DNA of 39,508 nucleotides from Alloprevotella sp. (GCA_017477205.1 JAFUXE010000026.1:1-39508), one strand, 5' to 3'; shown: positions 1 to 6,609, counted from the stretch's first letter. Notes: generated by a model not told the origin, from the letters alone. Translations and numbers: made by a program.

Positions 1-34
1 GTTTTTTGGTTGGATGTTTTGTTTGATTTCCGCG

Positions 35-64
35 CAAAAGTAAGCATTCCCGCGTATAGTCCAA
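35..64 (-). promoter_or_regulatory. Outward promoter for a gene left of the window
   Basis: On the minus strand a -33 TTG is followed after 19 bp by TACTTTTG, matching the Bacteroidota vegetative promoter TTG-N19-21-TAnnTTTG. It fires leftward, so the gene it serves begins at or beyond base 1. The T/A-rich sequence 1-34 would be its leader. Confidence 0.6.
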
Positions 65-197
65 AACTTTATGCCGGAAAACTCCTCCGGCACCGTTTGT
101 TTCCCGTCCTTTGTCCCGGCGTTTGCCCCAGTCTTTGCCCGGGTGCCGCCGTCCCTCCGATTTGTCGGCATCCCCCCTTGCCCGTTCCGATAATCCT

Positions 198-302
198 TCA
201 TATCTTTGCCTTGCAAACCGCCCTGCAGGCGTTCTCGCTGCCGTACTTCGAGTTCGTGTACGACGAGCACTGGGACTTGGGGCACGGCTGGAACGGGGAC
301 AT
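198..302 (-). CDS. Possible 34-residue four-cysteine mini-protein
   Basis: An ATG at 302 opens a 34-codon ORF with Cys at residues 7, 12, 26 and 30 and nearly all G or C at third positions. I do not recognise it. The opposite strand (211-312) is also open, GC3-rich, and reads a natural-looking aromatic-rich peptide ending in NGDMPR, preceded by TATCTTTG at 201-208. One of the two is probably a real or decayed gene and the other its shadow. The rest of 65-416 shows no gene. Confidence 0.2.
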   Translation of the reverse strand: MSPFQPCPKSQCSSYTNSKYGSENACRAVCKAKI

Positions 303-364
303 GCCGAGGTGAGTTGTGCGGGAAACAACTTTTTATTGCTCACGAAGAAAGTCCCGCCGCACGC

Positions 365-395
365 TTGCACGTTCCACCGCGAATCCGTATATTTG
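365..395 (+). promoter_or_regulatory. Promoter of the 75-aa membrane protein
   Basis: TTG at 365-367, 20-bp spacer, TATATTTG at 388-395: full Bacteroidota consensus. The downstream ATG at 417 lies about 15 nt after the expected start of transcription. Confidence 0.7.
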
Positions 396-416
396 CAACA
401 ACAAAAGACGCAAACC

Positions 417-644
417 ATGTCCACACTTATTCCAGTACTCATCATATTGTCCGTATTTTTCGGACTGGGCTACCTGATAGACCGATACTATAACTCCCTT
501 CCGTGGGAGGAGCGTCGCAAGCTTAACCACTATTTCTCGGACAGGGAGAAGGAACGGCAGCTGCGCAAATACAAGAGGAGGTCCAACAGGCATTATTTCT
601 GGAACGAATTTCTAAAAAACGCTAAAGGCCCTTGTGATATATAG
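417..644 (+). CDS. Small single-pass membrane protein, unknown function
   Basis: A 75-residue protein with one N-terminal hydrophobic helix (about residues 3-22, rich in Ile, Leu, Val and Phe) followed by a highly charged cytoplasmic-type tail with Arg/Lys/Glu runs (residues 30-62). The ATG at 417 is chosen over upstream in-frame starts because a consensus promoter ends only 21 nt before it. A strong intrinsic terminator begins 21 nt after the stop, so it looks like a monocistronic gene. I do not recognise a family; the layout, one anchor plus a basic amphipathic tail, is common in small Bacteroidota membrane proteins. Confidence 0.6.
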   Translation: MSTLIPVLIILSVFFGLGYLIDRYYNSLPWEERRKLNHYFSDREKERQLRKYKRRSNRHYFWNEFLKNAKGPCDI

Positions 645-664
645 GTGTCTTTTTCCCATAAGAG

Positions 665-710
665 AGGAGTATTTTACTTTGCACATAGAAAGTAAAACAC
701 TCCTTTTTTT
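665..710 (+). terminator. Intrinsic terminator of the 75-aa gene
   Basis: Arms 665-680 and 689-704 pair over 16 bp with one mismatch around an 8-nt loop, followed by seven T (704-710). The loop and left arm also contain TTACTTTGC, a near match to a -7 box, so the element may double as promoter of the next small ORF, whose ATG abuts the T tract. Confidence 0.75.
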
Positions 711-836
711 ATGAACGCTACCGACATTAGGGAAATCGTCCTGAAGATGAACGACCAGGACGTCAAGCAAAAAGTAGAGAATCTGAGAAAGCGATTGGAG
801 AACGCCCAGCGCCTGAAAGAGCGCTGGAGAAAATAG
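711..836 (+). CDS. 41-residue charged coiled-coil-like protein
   Basis: ATG at 711 encodes 41 residues, MNATDIREIVLKMNDQ at the start, then heptad-like LRKRLENAQRLKERW before the stop; 16 of 41 residues are Lys, Arg or Glu, so a single amphipathic helix is expected. The start abuts the T tract of the preceding terminator, giving a T-rich rather than the A-rich leader usual in Bacteroidota, which weakens the call. It may be translated from a transcript starting inside the hairpin, or be a fragment. Function unknown. Confidence 0.35.
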   Translation: MNATDIREIVLKMNDQDVKQKVENLRKRLENAQRLKERWRK

Positions 837-862
837 CAAACTCGAAGATTCTCACGAAACAC

Positions 863-886
863 TTGTGAATTGCTTACAAATTAGTA
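863..886 (+). repeat. Partial copy of the CRISPR repeat (5' 24 nt)
   Basis: Bases 863-886 are identical to nucleotides 2-25 of the 47-nt repeat at 3384-3430. The remainder of the repeat is missing and the copy runs straight into the 33-bp inverted repeat at 885-917. Read on the minus strand this is a 24-nt perfect anti-repeat, the part of a type II repeat that a tracrRNA pairs with. Confidence 0.7.
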
Positions 887-901
887 ATGATTATTCGCAA
901 T

Positions 902-947
902 CGTACCACCAAAATTTTCGCAAGAAATCTGTGATGGTACGTTTTTT
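902..947 (+). terminator. Inward terminator at the left inverted repeat
   Basis: CGTACCA (902-908) pairs with TGGTACG (935-941), then six T. The apical part holds a second hairpin, TTTC-GCAA-GAAA (916-927), with a GNRA tetraloop. No plus-strand gene directly upstream needs it. Confidence 0.65.
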
Positions 948-952
948 ATTTG

Positions 953-960
953 TACCTTTG
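953..960 (+). promoter_or_regulatory. -7 box TACCTTTG reading into the island
   Basis: TACCTTTG matches TAnnTTTG but no TTG stands at the -33 distance. It would start RNA near 966, covering the 37-codon ORF at 988 or an RNA antisense to the 3' end of the membrane-protein gene. Confidence 0.35.
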
Positions 961-987
961 CATGTGTATTTATAAAGTTGTTTCAAT

Positions 988-1101
988 ATGGGAAAAACTG
1001 ACGCTAAAATAGAAAACGAATCAAGGACATCAGAAAGTCAATCTTCATCTCAGCCAACAAGGCCACCGGTGAACTCAACAAAAATAGAGAAAAATAGATA
1101 A
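988..1101 (+). CDS. Possible 37-residue polar peptide, antisense to the membrane gene end
   Basis: ATG at 988, stop TAA at 1099-1101; polar, Ser/Thr/Glu/Lys-rich with a SESQSSSQPTRPP middle. It lies 28 nt after a TACCTTTG box and has an A-rich coding strand. It overlaps, on the other strand, the last 98 bp of the membrane-protein gene, so only one of the two reading frames may be biologically used here. No family recognised. Confidence 0.2.
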   Translation: MGKTDAKIENESRTSESQSSSQPTRPPVNSTKIEKNR

Positions 1102-1594
1102 TGGAAGATATTGTTAGCGCAATGATTACCTTGTTCAGTGCTTTTACATAACATTCCTGCATTCTGCCAGTCTCCTTGTCTATATCATTGCATGTTTCTT
1201 CTTTCCGTTCTAACATGTAATATAGGTGTAGGCATACTTTCTCGTTCTCGTTGCTTGCGGTTGTCAGGCTGTCAATAATATTTTGGGGGAGTAGGTATGT
1301 CAAGGTAGAACCGCCGTTGTAATTGGTTTTACTATAGACTATGTCCTTGAATATCCTATAGAGCCCATACCCAAACGTAAAGATAACAAAGATGAGGAAA
1401 GCCTGTGTTAGCAGCCCCAAGTCTCTAATAGAGTATAATGCAACAAACAAGGCAATGATAATGGTAGTAAAGAGGCCGACTGTCCCAAGAGCCTTCGTTC
1501 GGACCTCAGAATTGTACCTTTGGGAATTAGAGATGGCAAGATTGGACTCATCAACGTAATCTCGGAGAATAATTTCACCGGTACTTGTCAACAT
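1004..1594 (-). CDS. Multi-pass membrane protein, unknown function
   Basis: 196 residues from the ATG at 1594, with three hydrophobic helices: about 34-56 (TVGLFTTIIIALFVALYSI), 60-82 and 154-178, the middle region (90-150) being polar with two Cys. The two closely spaced N-terminal helices recall 2TM effector-type proteins of defence loci, but I cannot assign a family. The frame stays open upstream of the ATG with natural-looking sequence (AYETEKERFVAGEYTPQ) back to near 1650, and the consensus promoter sits at 1667-1696, so the real start may be a non-ATG codon such as ATT near 1650. AT-rich, last gene of the island. Confidence 0.6.
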   Translation of the reverse strand: MLTSTGEIILRDYVDESNLAISNSQRYNSEVRTKALGTVGLFTTIIIALFVALYSIRDLGLLTQAFLIFVIFTFGYGLYRIFKDIVYSKTNYNGGSTLTYLLPQNIIDSLTTASNENEKVCLHLYYMLERKEETCNDIDKETGRMQECYVKALNKVIIALTISSIIYFSLFLLSSPVALLAEMKIDFLMSLIRFLF

Positions 1595-1666
1595 CTGTGG
1601 AGTGTATTCCCCTGCTACAAATCTTTCTTTTTCTGTTTCATAAGCAATAATTGTTCTATTCGGCTA

Positions 1667-1696
1667 CAAATATACGAAAACTCCCGAAGACATCAA
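1667..1696 (-). promoter_or_regulatory. Promoter of the island membrane protein
   Basis: Minus-strand TTG (1696-1694), 19-bp spacer, TATATTTG (1674-1667). Confidence 0.7.
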
Positions 1697-1710
1697 GGGC
1701 ATTGTTTTAA

Positions 1711-1735
1711 CAGAAAAGCCAGCCCGGAGGCTGGC
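1711..1735 (-). terminator. Terminator of the KilA-N/HTH operon
   Basis: GCCAGCC (1718-1724) and GGCTGGC (1729-1735) pair perfectly round a 4-nt loop; on the minus strand TTTTCTG follows. It lies 27 bp after the HTH gene stop and separates it from the membrane-protein promoter. Confidence 0.75.
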
Positions 1736-1761
1736 GTGCATTTATAAAATAGTACGACGCA

Positions 1762-1986
1762 TCACGCGCCCAATAGTGTGAACTCACTGAGTTCAGCTGC
1801 AAAGGTACGCAATTTTTCGTTAATACGTGCAATATTCTTCGGACTTATTTTCTTGATGCCCGCTTTATATTGCAGCATCTGGCTCTCGCTCATGCCGCAG
1901 ATGCGGGCCAGTGCCCGGGCCGAAATGTATGGTGAGAGTGCTTCCAGCATCTCACCAACGGTACTAAATTCTCTGCACTGACTCAT
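1762..1986 (-). CDS. Small helix-turn-helix protein
   Basis: 74 residues. Residues 22-52 (ISARALARICGMSESQMLQY then KISPKNIARI) read as an HTH: a helix, a GMSESQM turn and a recognition helix, then a helix ending in AAELSEF. This resembles the C-terminal DNA-binding domain attached to HicB-type antitoxins in Bacteroidota, here standing alone. Its start codon shares one base with the stop of the upstream KilA-N gene (TAATG), so the two are translationally coupled. Likely a regulator of its own operon (inference). Confidence 0.7.
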   Translation of the reverse strand: MSQCREFSTVGEMLEALSPYISARALARICGMSESQMLQYKAGIKKISPKNIARINEKLRTFAAELSEFTLLGA

Positions 1987-2774
1987 TATTCCAATAATTT
2001 ACCAACATTATTTTCAGGAAATTGTTTGCGAAAGTGTTGCTCTATATCCCTGCTCTTCAATGTGGTCATCTGCTCCTCTGCTATTTTTAGGAGTGTCCTG
2101 AATCTCTCTGCTCGTGGAATATTACGCTTTATCAATTCAGCATTGATGGTTTCCAAATTGGCAAGGACAAGCAGTTGGGCTATAGAAGCAGTTTCCCTTA
2201 TGTTCATTCTTTTCTTTGCTAATTGTGGATTCTGCTCTTCCCATTCTTTTGCTGTGCAGCCAAACACAACGACATTGAGCATGTCAGCTTCCTGAGCGTA
2301 AACCAAAACTTCTTTAGCCCGCTTATAACCAAGATGTTTTAGTTTCTCCTGGATTGCATCTGTATGGATAGTGTAGTTTGCCTTGGTTAGGAATCTTTTT
2401 GCCTGCCATTGTAATAACGCGGGATTGCTTTCTTCTTCTTTTAGACGCTGGTAGTCCTTTATGAGATAAAGTTTGAACATTGGGCTGATAGCCGCACCAA
2501 ATTCAAATGCAATGTCCTTGTGCGCATAGGTCCCACCATATCTGCCAGCTTTTGAATAAATCCCGATAGCACTGGTGTCTTCAACCCAATTTGACACACT
2601 CATCGTAAAGGTTGGTAGTCCTGCGGATTTTCTAAAGTGGTCAAATTCGACCACTTTAAAATTTGGGTTATACATCATTTCCCATGCTCCGAGAAACTCT
2701 ATGGTTGCACGGTTTCGTATCCAGTTCTTGATGATGTCCGCAGCACGGTTGTCATCATTGGAAGCCTTTACCAT
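1986..2774 (-). CDS. KilA-N domain protein
   Basis: 262 residues. The N-terminal 110 residues have the KilA-N pattern: NWIRNRATIEFLGAWE, NPNFKVVEFD, then SNWVEDTSAIGIYSKAGRYG and GGTYAHKDIAFEFGAAISP, known from phage and viral DNA-binding proteins. The C-terminal half (about 115-262) is charged and helical (AKRFLTKANYTIHTDAIQE). Standalone proteins of this type are common in Bacteroidales, usually near mobile DNA. It is coupled by a one-base overlap to the downstream HTH gene. A perfect 7-bp hairpin (2814-2831) lies in its leader. DNA binding is inferred from the domain; target unknown. Confidence 0.8.
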   Translation of the reverse strand: MVKASNDDNRAADIIKNWIRNRATIEFLGAWEMMYNPNFKVVEFDHFRKSAGLPTFTMSVSNWVEDTSAIGIYSKAGRYGGTYAHKDIAFEFGAAISPMFKLYLIKDYQRLKEEESNPALLQWQAKRFLTKANYTIHTDAIQEKLKHLGYKRAKEVLVYAQEADMLNVVVFGCTAKEWEEQNPQLAKKRMNIRETASIAQLLVLANLETINAELIKRNIPRAERFRTLLKIAEEQMTTLKSRDIEQHFRKQFPENNVGKLLE

Positions 2775-2873
2775 ATCTTAAACAGATATAGTCATCATTG
2801 TTTATTCCTGCCACAACGGAAATCTCCGTTGAGAGAACTGTAAGTTTCCTTGTTTTTACCATTTCTTGTTTCT

Positions 2874-3215
2874 TTATGCAACATTCTTATTATATACCTT
2901 GTGTCCAAAATCCGTGCGGTACGATGCCGTTATCATCAGCAGCCGCTCAAATCTGCTATCCTTGTCTATCGACTTGGCGGCAACGGCATCTATCGTCTTT
3001 GCCTTCTCGTCGGGTATCACTATCATCTTTATATGCTTCACCGACTTGGGCTTTTGTCCTTTCTTCGGTTCCTTGTCAACAGGCAAACTCTCGGCAATCA
3101 CCATCACTTTATACTTGCGCTGACATGCCACACCTTCCTTGTCTCTCATCTCCTTAAACTTGCGACGGCAGGCAGCTTCGTTGGGGAAATACTTGTTGAA
3201 CTCGAAAATCTTCAT
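2874..3215 (-). pseudogene. Internally deleted IS1595-family transposase
   Basis: 113 residues that match only pieces of an IS1595-type transposase as I remember the family. Residues 1-33 (MKIFEFNKYFPNEAACRRKF, then GVACQR) are the zinc-finger N-terminus, cut just before its first CxxC. Residues 34-88 (KYKVMVIAESLPV, VKHIKMIVIPDEKAKTID) are a piece of the catalytic core. Residues 89-113 (RFERLLMITASYR) are the extreme C-terminus. Two in-frame deletions removed the zinc finger and most acidic catalytic residues, so it cannot be an active transposase, yet the frame is intact and a consensus promoter remains upstream. Whether the product has a new role, such as binding the element ends, is unknown. 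Confidence 0.65.
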
Positions 3216-3241
3216 ATTACTGCTATTTTATAAATGCACCA

Positions 3242-3272
3242 CAAAGGTAGTCATTTTGATTCAAATCGCCAA
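3242..3272 (-). promoter_or_regulatory. Promoter of the transposase relic
   Basis: Minus-strand TTG (3272-3270), 20-bp spacer, TACCTTTG (3249-3242); the relic ATG is 27 nt beyond the -7 box. Confidence 0.65.
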
Positions 3273-3302
3273 ACTCTTAACTAACTATTTTCAGCCGATG
3301 GT

Positions 3303-3335
3303 AAAAAAATCGGCCTACCCGTCAGGATAGACCGA
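3303..3335 (-). terminator. Inward terminator at the right inverted repeat
   Basis: Arms 3310-3320 and 3325-3335 form an 11-bp stem on the minus-strand RNA (two G-U pairs), loop of four, followed by seven U (3309-3303). The wobble pairs only work on the minus strand, fixing the direction. It faces into the island and would stop RNA arriving from the CRISPR side. Confidence 0.75.
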
Positions 3336-3383
3336 AATTTTGGTGGTACGATTGCGGATAATCATTATAATTACGTTAAATGT

Positions 3384-3507
3384 GTTGTGAATTGCTTACA
3401 AATTAGTATCTTTGCCTCGCAAGAAACAACGTTGCTGCATATAATCGTTATGCAGATATAGTTGTGAATTGCTTGCAAATTAGTATCTTAGCCTCGCAAG
3501 AAACATC
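3384..3507 (+). CRISPR. Two-repeat type II-like CRISPR relic, one spacer
   Basis: Two 47-nt repeats (3384-3430, 3461-3507) differ at only three positions and enclose a 30-nt spacer (3431-3460), the 47/30 geometry of Bacteroidota type II-C arrays. The repeat starts GTTGTGAATTGCTT and continues AAATTAGTATCTTTG, closely resembling the Bacteroides type II repeat as I remember it. No cas gene is present in this window. The repeat embeds a full promoter (TTG, 19 bp, TATCTTTG); repeat 2 has the -7 box altered to TATCTTAG. The spacer is itself dyadic: CTGCATA, 7 nt, TATGCAG. Array orientation follows the plus strand. Confidence 0.7.
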
Positions 3508-3572
3508 GGTTCATATATGATGCACGAATCTCATATCAAAGACGAAGAATAATCTACGCATACTTAAATAAT

Positions 3573-4100
3573 ATGAAAAAGACATTATTCCTATTGACAG
3601 CCTGCATGTTTTTCCTTACATCATGCAGCAATGAGAAGCAATTTGATGGAGATCTACAAATGGCATGTCAGAAAACGAATAAGACATTTCAGGCAAGCAC
3701 ATTGGTTTGCAAACAGATCTCTGACACACGGAGAACGGCAATTTTTGATAATAAAACGCCGAGTGGAAAGTATTGCAGTGACTTCAATGAAGCACTGAAA
3801 GAACTTTTTGAAAGTTATAGTGAATCTGGTATTCTTGACTCAATTAACAGTTTTAGAAATTCCATGCAAGTAGCGACTTCAAAACTGAACAATCCACCAT
3901 CAAGCAGAACAGATTGCTATAATGATTTCGTGGAAATAGTCAGTGATGTCAGTTCTATTTCCCGTATGGCTACAGACCCTACAGGGAGCCTGAGCACCTA
4001 TTACAGCCAAGTGAATGAAACTGCGGAAAACATCTCTAAGAAAATAGACCGGTTCAAAATCAAATACGCTCAGTTCATTAAATTCGGAGAAGAATATTAG
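3573..4100 (+). CDS. Lipoprotein, unknown function
   Basis: 175 residues with a lipoprotein signal peptide: MKK, hydrophobic LFLLTACMFF, lipobox LTSC with Cys18 as the acylated residue. The mature part has three more Cys (residues 32, 47, 68; also Cys118) and is mostly helical and polar, with no domain I can name. AT-rich like the rest of the island. The nearest promoter-like elements upstream are the CRISPR repeats; the intact one in repeat 1 would read through spacer and repeat 2 into this gene. The HNH gene follows 45 nt later and may be cotranscribed. Confidence 0.65.
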   Translation: MKKTLFLLTACMFFLTSCSNEKQFDGDLQMACQKTNKTFQASTLVCKQISDTRRTAIFDNKTPSGKYCSDFNEALKELFESYSESGILDSINSFRNSMQVATSKLNNPPSSRTDCYNDFVEIVSDVSSISRMATDPTGSLSTYYSQVNETAENISKKIDRFKIKYAQFIKFGEEY

Positions 4101-4145
4101 TACATTTGCCCACGCAGAAAATACATAATACAATTATTGGGAAGT

Positions 4146-5243
4146 ATGGTAAGTGTTAATGACTACAACGTAGTCAAGGACTGTGTATACAAGGAAGAAA
4201 GTTACTCTGTGCGGGATAATGGAGCAGTAATGCGTCATGCACGAGAAGGAAAACGAAGGAGGAAGGATGATAACATATGGACTTTTGGGAAGCCCAACGA
4301 GAAAACTGGTTATATGGAAATCGCCGGACAAAGTGTTCACAGGATTGTTGCATTTGCCTTCCTTGGTAATCCTCCCACTACGCAACATGTAGTAGACCAT
4401 ATTGATACAAATCGAAGGAATAACCGTCCAGAGAATCTGCGATGGCTTACAAGGCTAGAGAATGTTCTAAACAATCCTATTACTCGTGCTAAAATAGAGT
4501 ACATTTGTGGCAGCATTGAAGATTTTCTTGCAGACCCATCCGTGTTACGTGATTACGAGAAACAAGATCCTAATTTTAAGTGGATGCGAACAGTTACCCC
4601 AGAAGAAGCAAAAGCTTCTTTTGAACGATTAACCAATTGGGCAAAGGAGCATCCTAAATCCAAAGGAGGGCATCTTGGCGACTGGTTATTTGAGGAAAAA
4701 AATCCCAAATGGCAATCTTATTCAACACGCAACCCAAGACCCGCTCCTGTACCTATTCCCATAGAAGAATATATTACCAATAACACCACAAATCACCCAC
4801 AAAATACATACACAGATTTGATAGAATCAGAAGCTCCTGTTGAACATTTAAACATCATTCAATCACTTACGCCCAACGCTGTACAATTGGACTGGTTCAC
4901 TCCTTCTGAGTTTCCATGTTGTCCGAAAGAGATATCAAACCATCCACTTGTTGATTACCAGAATAATCTAAGTACTGATGCAGTATTCTGTAGAAACAAT
5001 ATATACTCGTCACTTGTTGTGGATTCTGCAATAATAAATAAAGATGAGGCGCTAATGGTTATGACACGAAGTGCTTACAATGCTGTCAAGCCATGGGCAT
5101 TAGCACGAGTGTTCTTGAAAGACTCGGTTTATGTACACGAAAATATGGGATCCTTCTTTGAGGAGAACGGAGCAAGAAAGTACTTCACTATAGCCCAGGG
5201 CGAGGAATGGACGGGAGAAGATAGTATTGACGATTATTGTTAG
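4146..5243 (+). CDS. HNH homing-type endonuclease
   Basis: 365 residues from ATG 4146. Residues about 58-105 hold an HNH module of the phage/intron type: RIVAFAFLG, then HVVDHIDTNRRNNRPENLRW, with the HxxxH-I-D and paired Asn expected for metal and DNA-phosphate binding, followed by LTRLENVLNN. The remaining 250 residues have no domain I recognise, much longer than a plain HNH homing enzyme, and may be a target-recognition or partner module. AT-rich and Lys/Asn-rich compared with core genes, so probably acquired. It is unclear whether it is a selfish nuclease or a defence effector. Confidence 0.75.
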   Translation: MVSVNDYNVVKDCVYKEESYSVRDNGAVMRHAREGKRRRKDDNIWTFGKPNEKTGYMEIAGQSVHRIVAFAFLGNPPTTQHVVDHIDTNRRNNRPENLRWLTRLENVLNNPITRAKIEYICGSIEDFLADPSVLRDYEKQDPNFKWMRTVTPEEAKASFERLTNWAKEHPKSKGGHLGDWLFEEKNPKWQSYSTRNPRPAPVPIPIEEYITNNTTNHPQNTYTDLIESEAPVEHLNIIQSLTPNAVQLDWFTPSEFPCCPKEISNHPLVDYQNNLSTDAVFCRNNIYSSLVVDSAIINKDEALMVMTRSAYNAVKPWALARVFLKDSVYVHENMGSFFEENGARKYFTIAQGEEWTGEDSIDDYC

Positions 5244-5396
5244 GCTATCTTTTTTATGCTCTACAGAGAGAAAACAGGTGAGAATATCGCAATTCTTGTG
5301 CCCAAACTGATTATCAATATGTTATAGTGAAGAGCCTTGCTCCCGTCCTGCTCCCATCCTGCACCCATCTTGCACCTACGGGGCATGATTATGTGC

Positions 5397-5693
5397 TTAC
5401 AATTCAAACATATAATACAGCAGGGCCGCGTGCAGGAGGAGGAGAAGGGGGACGCCGATGCGGAACTTCCAGTGGAGGGTTTTGTGGTGGAAAGTTTTCA
5501 TGCCGAGCCAGGCGCCGAGGCTGCCGCCGATGGCGGCGAGGCTGAGGAGCGTGGCTTCGGGTATGCGCCATGCGTGGCGGCGCGCGCGGTGCTTGTCCGC
5601 GCCGTAGGCGATAAAGGCGACGAGGTTCGCGAGGAGGAGGTAGGCGTAAAGAATGTACTGCGGGACATCGGCGGACATGGGCGTCAGGGTCAT
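5397..5693 (-). CDS. DUF1294 membrane protein
   Basis: 98 residues with three hydrophobic helices (about 13-30, 46-63, 80-96) and the DUF1294 signature: YGADKHRARRHAWRIPE, LLSLAAIGGSLGAWLGMKTF, HHKTLHWKF. Family members are small inner-membrane proteins of unknown role, often joined to a cold-shock domain elsewhere. An alternative start is Met7 (5675). It lies 154 bp downstream of the HU-like gene on the same strand. GC-rich, marking return to core-like DNA after the AT-rich island ends near 5.33 kb. Confidence 0.85.
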   Translation of the reverse strand: MTLTPMSADVPQYILYAYLLLANLVAFIAYGADKHRARRHAWRIPEATLLSLAAIGGSLGAWLGMKTFHHKTLHWKFRIGVPLLLLLHAALLYYMFEL

Positions 5694-5846
5694 TTTATCT
5701 CATTGATGGTATAGGAGTGGTCCATTGTTCAGAGAGGGAGTATAAAGTTTATTTGTGTGATGATAATCAGCTTCATGCAGTCGGCTTGGCCGAGAAACCG
5801 GACTAATCTGACCAAATCTGACGACCGTGGAGCACGGGGCGGCGCG

Positions 5847-6479
5847 TCAGGCGTCTGCGCGAAGCACGTAAACCTTGTGCGAACCGCTGCCCTCGCTCTT
5901 CAGGAAAGCGTCTTCGCGGGCGGCGAGGGCGCGGAGTTCCTTCGATGCGCTGGCGGCGGAGAGGCGGCACAGGGAGGCGTAGGCCGACACCTTCATCCAG
6001 CGGTGCGTGCTGAGATACTGGCGGGCGAGCTCCATGCGCTCCTCGAGGGTGTAGGCGGGCGCGGGCTTCGCACCTTTGCGCGGCATCTGGCGTTCAAGGG
6101 TCGCGTTCCTGTTGGCTTCGCTCACGATGACGCGTGAGGGGCGGAAGTTGAAGCCGTTGATTTCCACGCTCGTCGCATTGCGGTGCGTCTTGCCGTCGGC
6201 AAGCTCGTTCTCCACAAAGCGGCGGAGGCCCAGCGTGGCGCGGAAAGCGCCCAGCCCCTCAACCTTGACGGTGCGTCCGCGCGCAGCAGCCCAGGCTATT
6301 TCCCTCACCAGCGAAGCCACGACGCCCTTCACGTCGCCCGGCGTAAAACTGGAGGCCTCAGCGATGTTGCGCGCCATGTCGTCAAGCGTGGTTTCACCCG
6401 TAGAAAGCAGGTGCGGGTAGTACTTCTGTTCTTCTTCGGCGGAGGCCGTGTTCAGCGTACGCATGATAAATTTTGCCAT
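5847..6479 (-). CDS. HU-family DNA-binding protein with C-terminal extension
   Basis: 210 residues, over twice the length of HU. Residues 25-125 follow the HU-like fold of the Bacteroidota variant: GETTLDDMARNIAEAS, an Ala-rich helix, GRTVKVEGLGAFRATLGL, then the arm region and FNFRPSRVIVSEAN. Residues 140-210 (YTLEERMELARQYLSTHRW, VSAYASLCRLSAASASKELR, FLKSEGSGSHKVYVL) look like a winged-helix-like domain, so the protein may bind a specific site in addition to bending DNA. Its promoter lies at 6578-6609 and immediately upstream stand four phased 21-bp repeats, the obvious candidate for autoregulation (inference). Confidence 0.75.
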   Translation of the reverse strand: MAKFIMRTLNTASAEEEQKYYPHLLSTGETTLDDMARNIAEASSFTPGDVKGVVASLVREIAWAAARGRTVKVEGLGAFRATLGLRRFVENELADGKTHRNATSVEINGFNFRPSRVIVSEANRNATLERQMPRKGAKPAPAYTLEERMELARQYLSTHRWMKVSAYASLCRLSAASASKELRALAAREDAFLKSEGSGSHKVYVLRADA

Positions 6480-6577
6480 AGTGCTTATATTGTTTTACGT
6501 TTGTGCTTGTCTGCGATCTACGCAGGTGCTTGTCTGCGTCTCCCGCATGCGCACAGAAAAGTTGAGAGATGCGCATG

Positions 6578-6609
6578 CAAAGATACGAAACATCGGACAA
6601 ATTCTCCAA
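6578..6609 (-). promoter_or_regulatory. Promoter of the HU-like gene
   Basis: Minus-strand TTG (6609-6607), 21-bp spacer, TATCTTTG (6585-6578); the leader to the ATG is about 90 nt. The repeat array abuts the -33 element. Confidence 0.7.

Larger units (their letters stand above)
885..3367. mobile_element. 2.5-kb segment bounded by 33-bp inverted repeats
   Basis: Bases 885-917 and 3335-3367 are inverted copies matching at 32 of 33 positions. Just inside each copy, in inward orientation, is an intrinsic terminator (902-947 plus strand; 3303-3335 minus strand), as transposons often carry to block outside transcription. Inside are four minus-strand genes: a deleted IS1595-like transposase, a KilA-N protein, a small HTH protein and a membrane protein. 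No clear target duplication is visible, so the element type is uncertain; the inverted repeats could instead be a duplicated CRISPR leader, because each lies beside a CRISPR-repeat copy. Confidence 0.5.

Noticed and set aside
111..416. N-terminal extension of the 75-aa membrane protein back to 111
   Set aside because: The extra 102 residues are Arg/Pro/Ser-rich, and a consensus promoter lies at 365-395, inside the extension.
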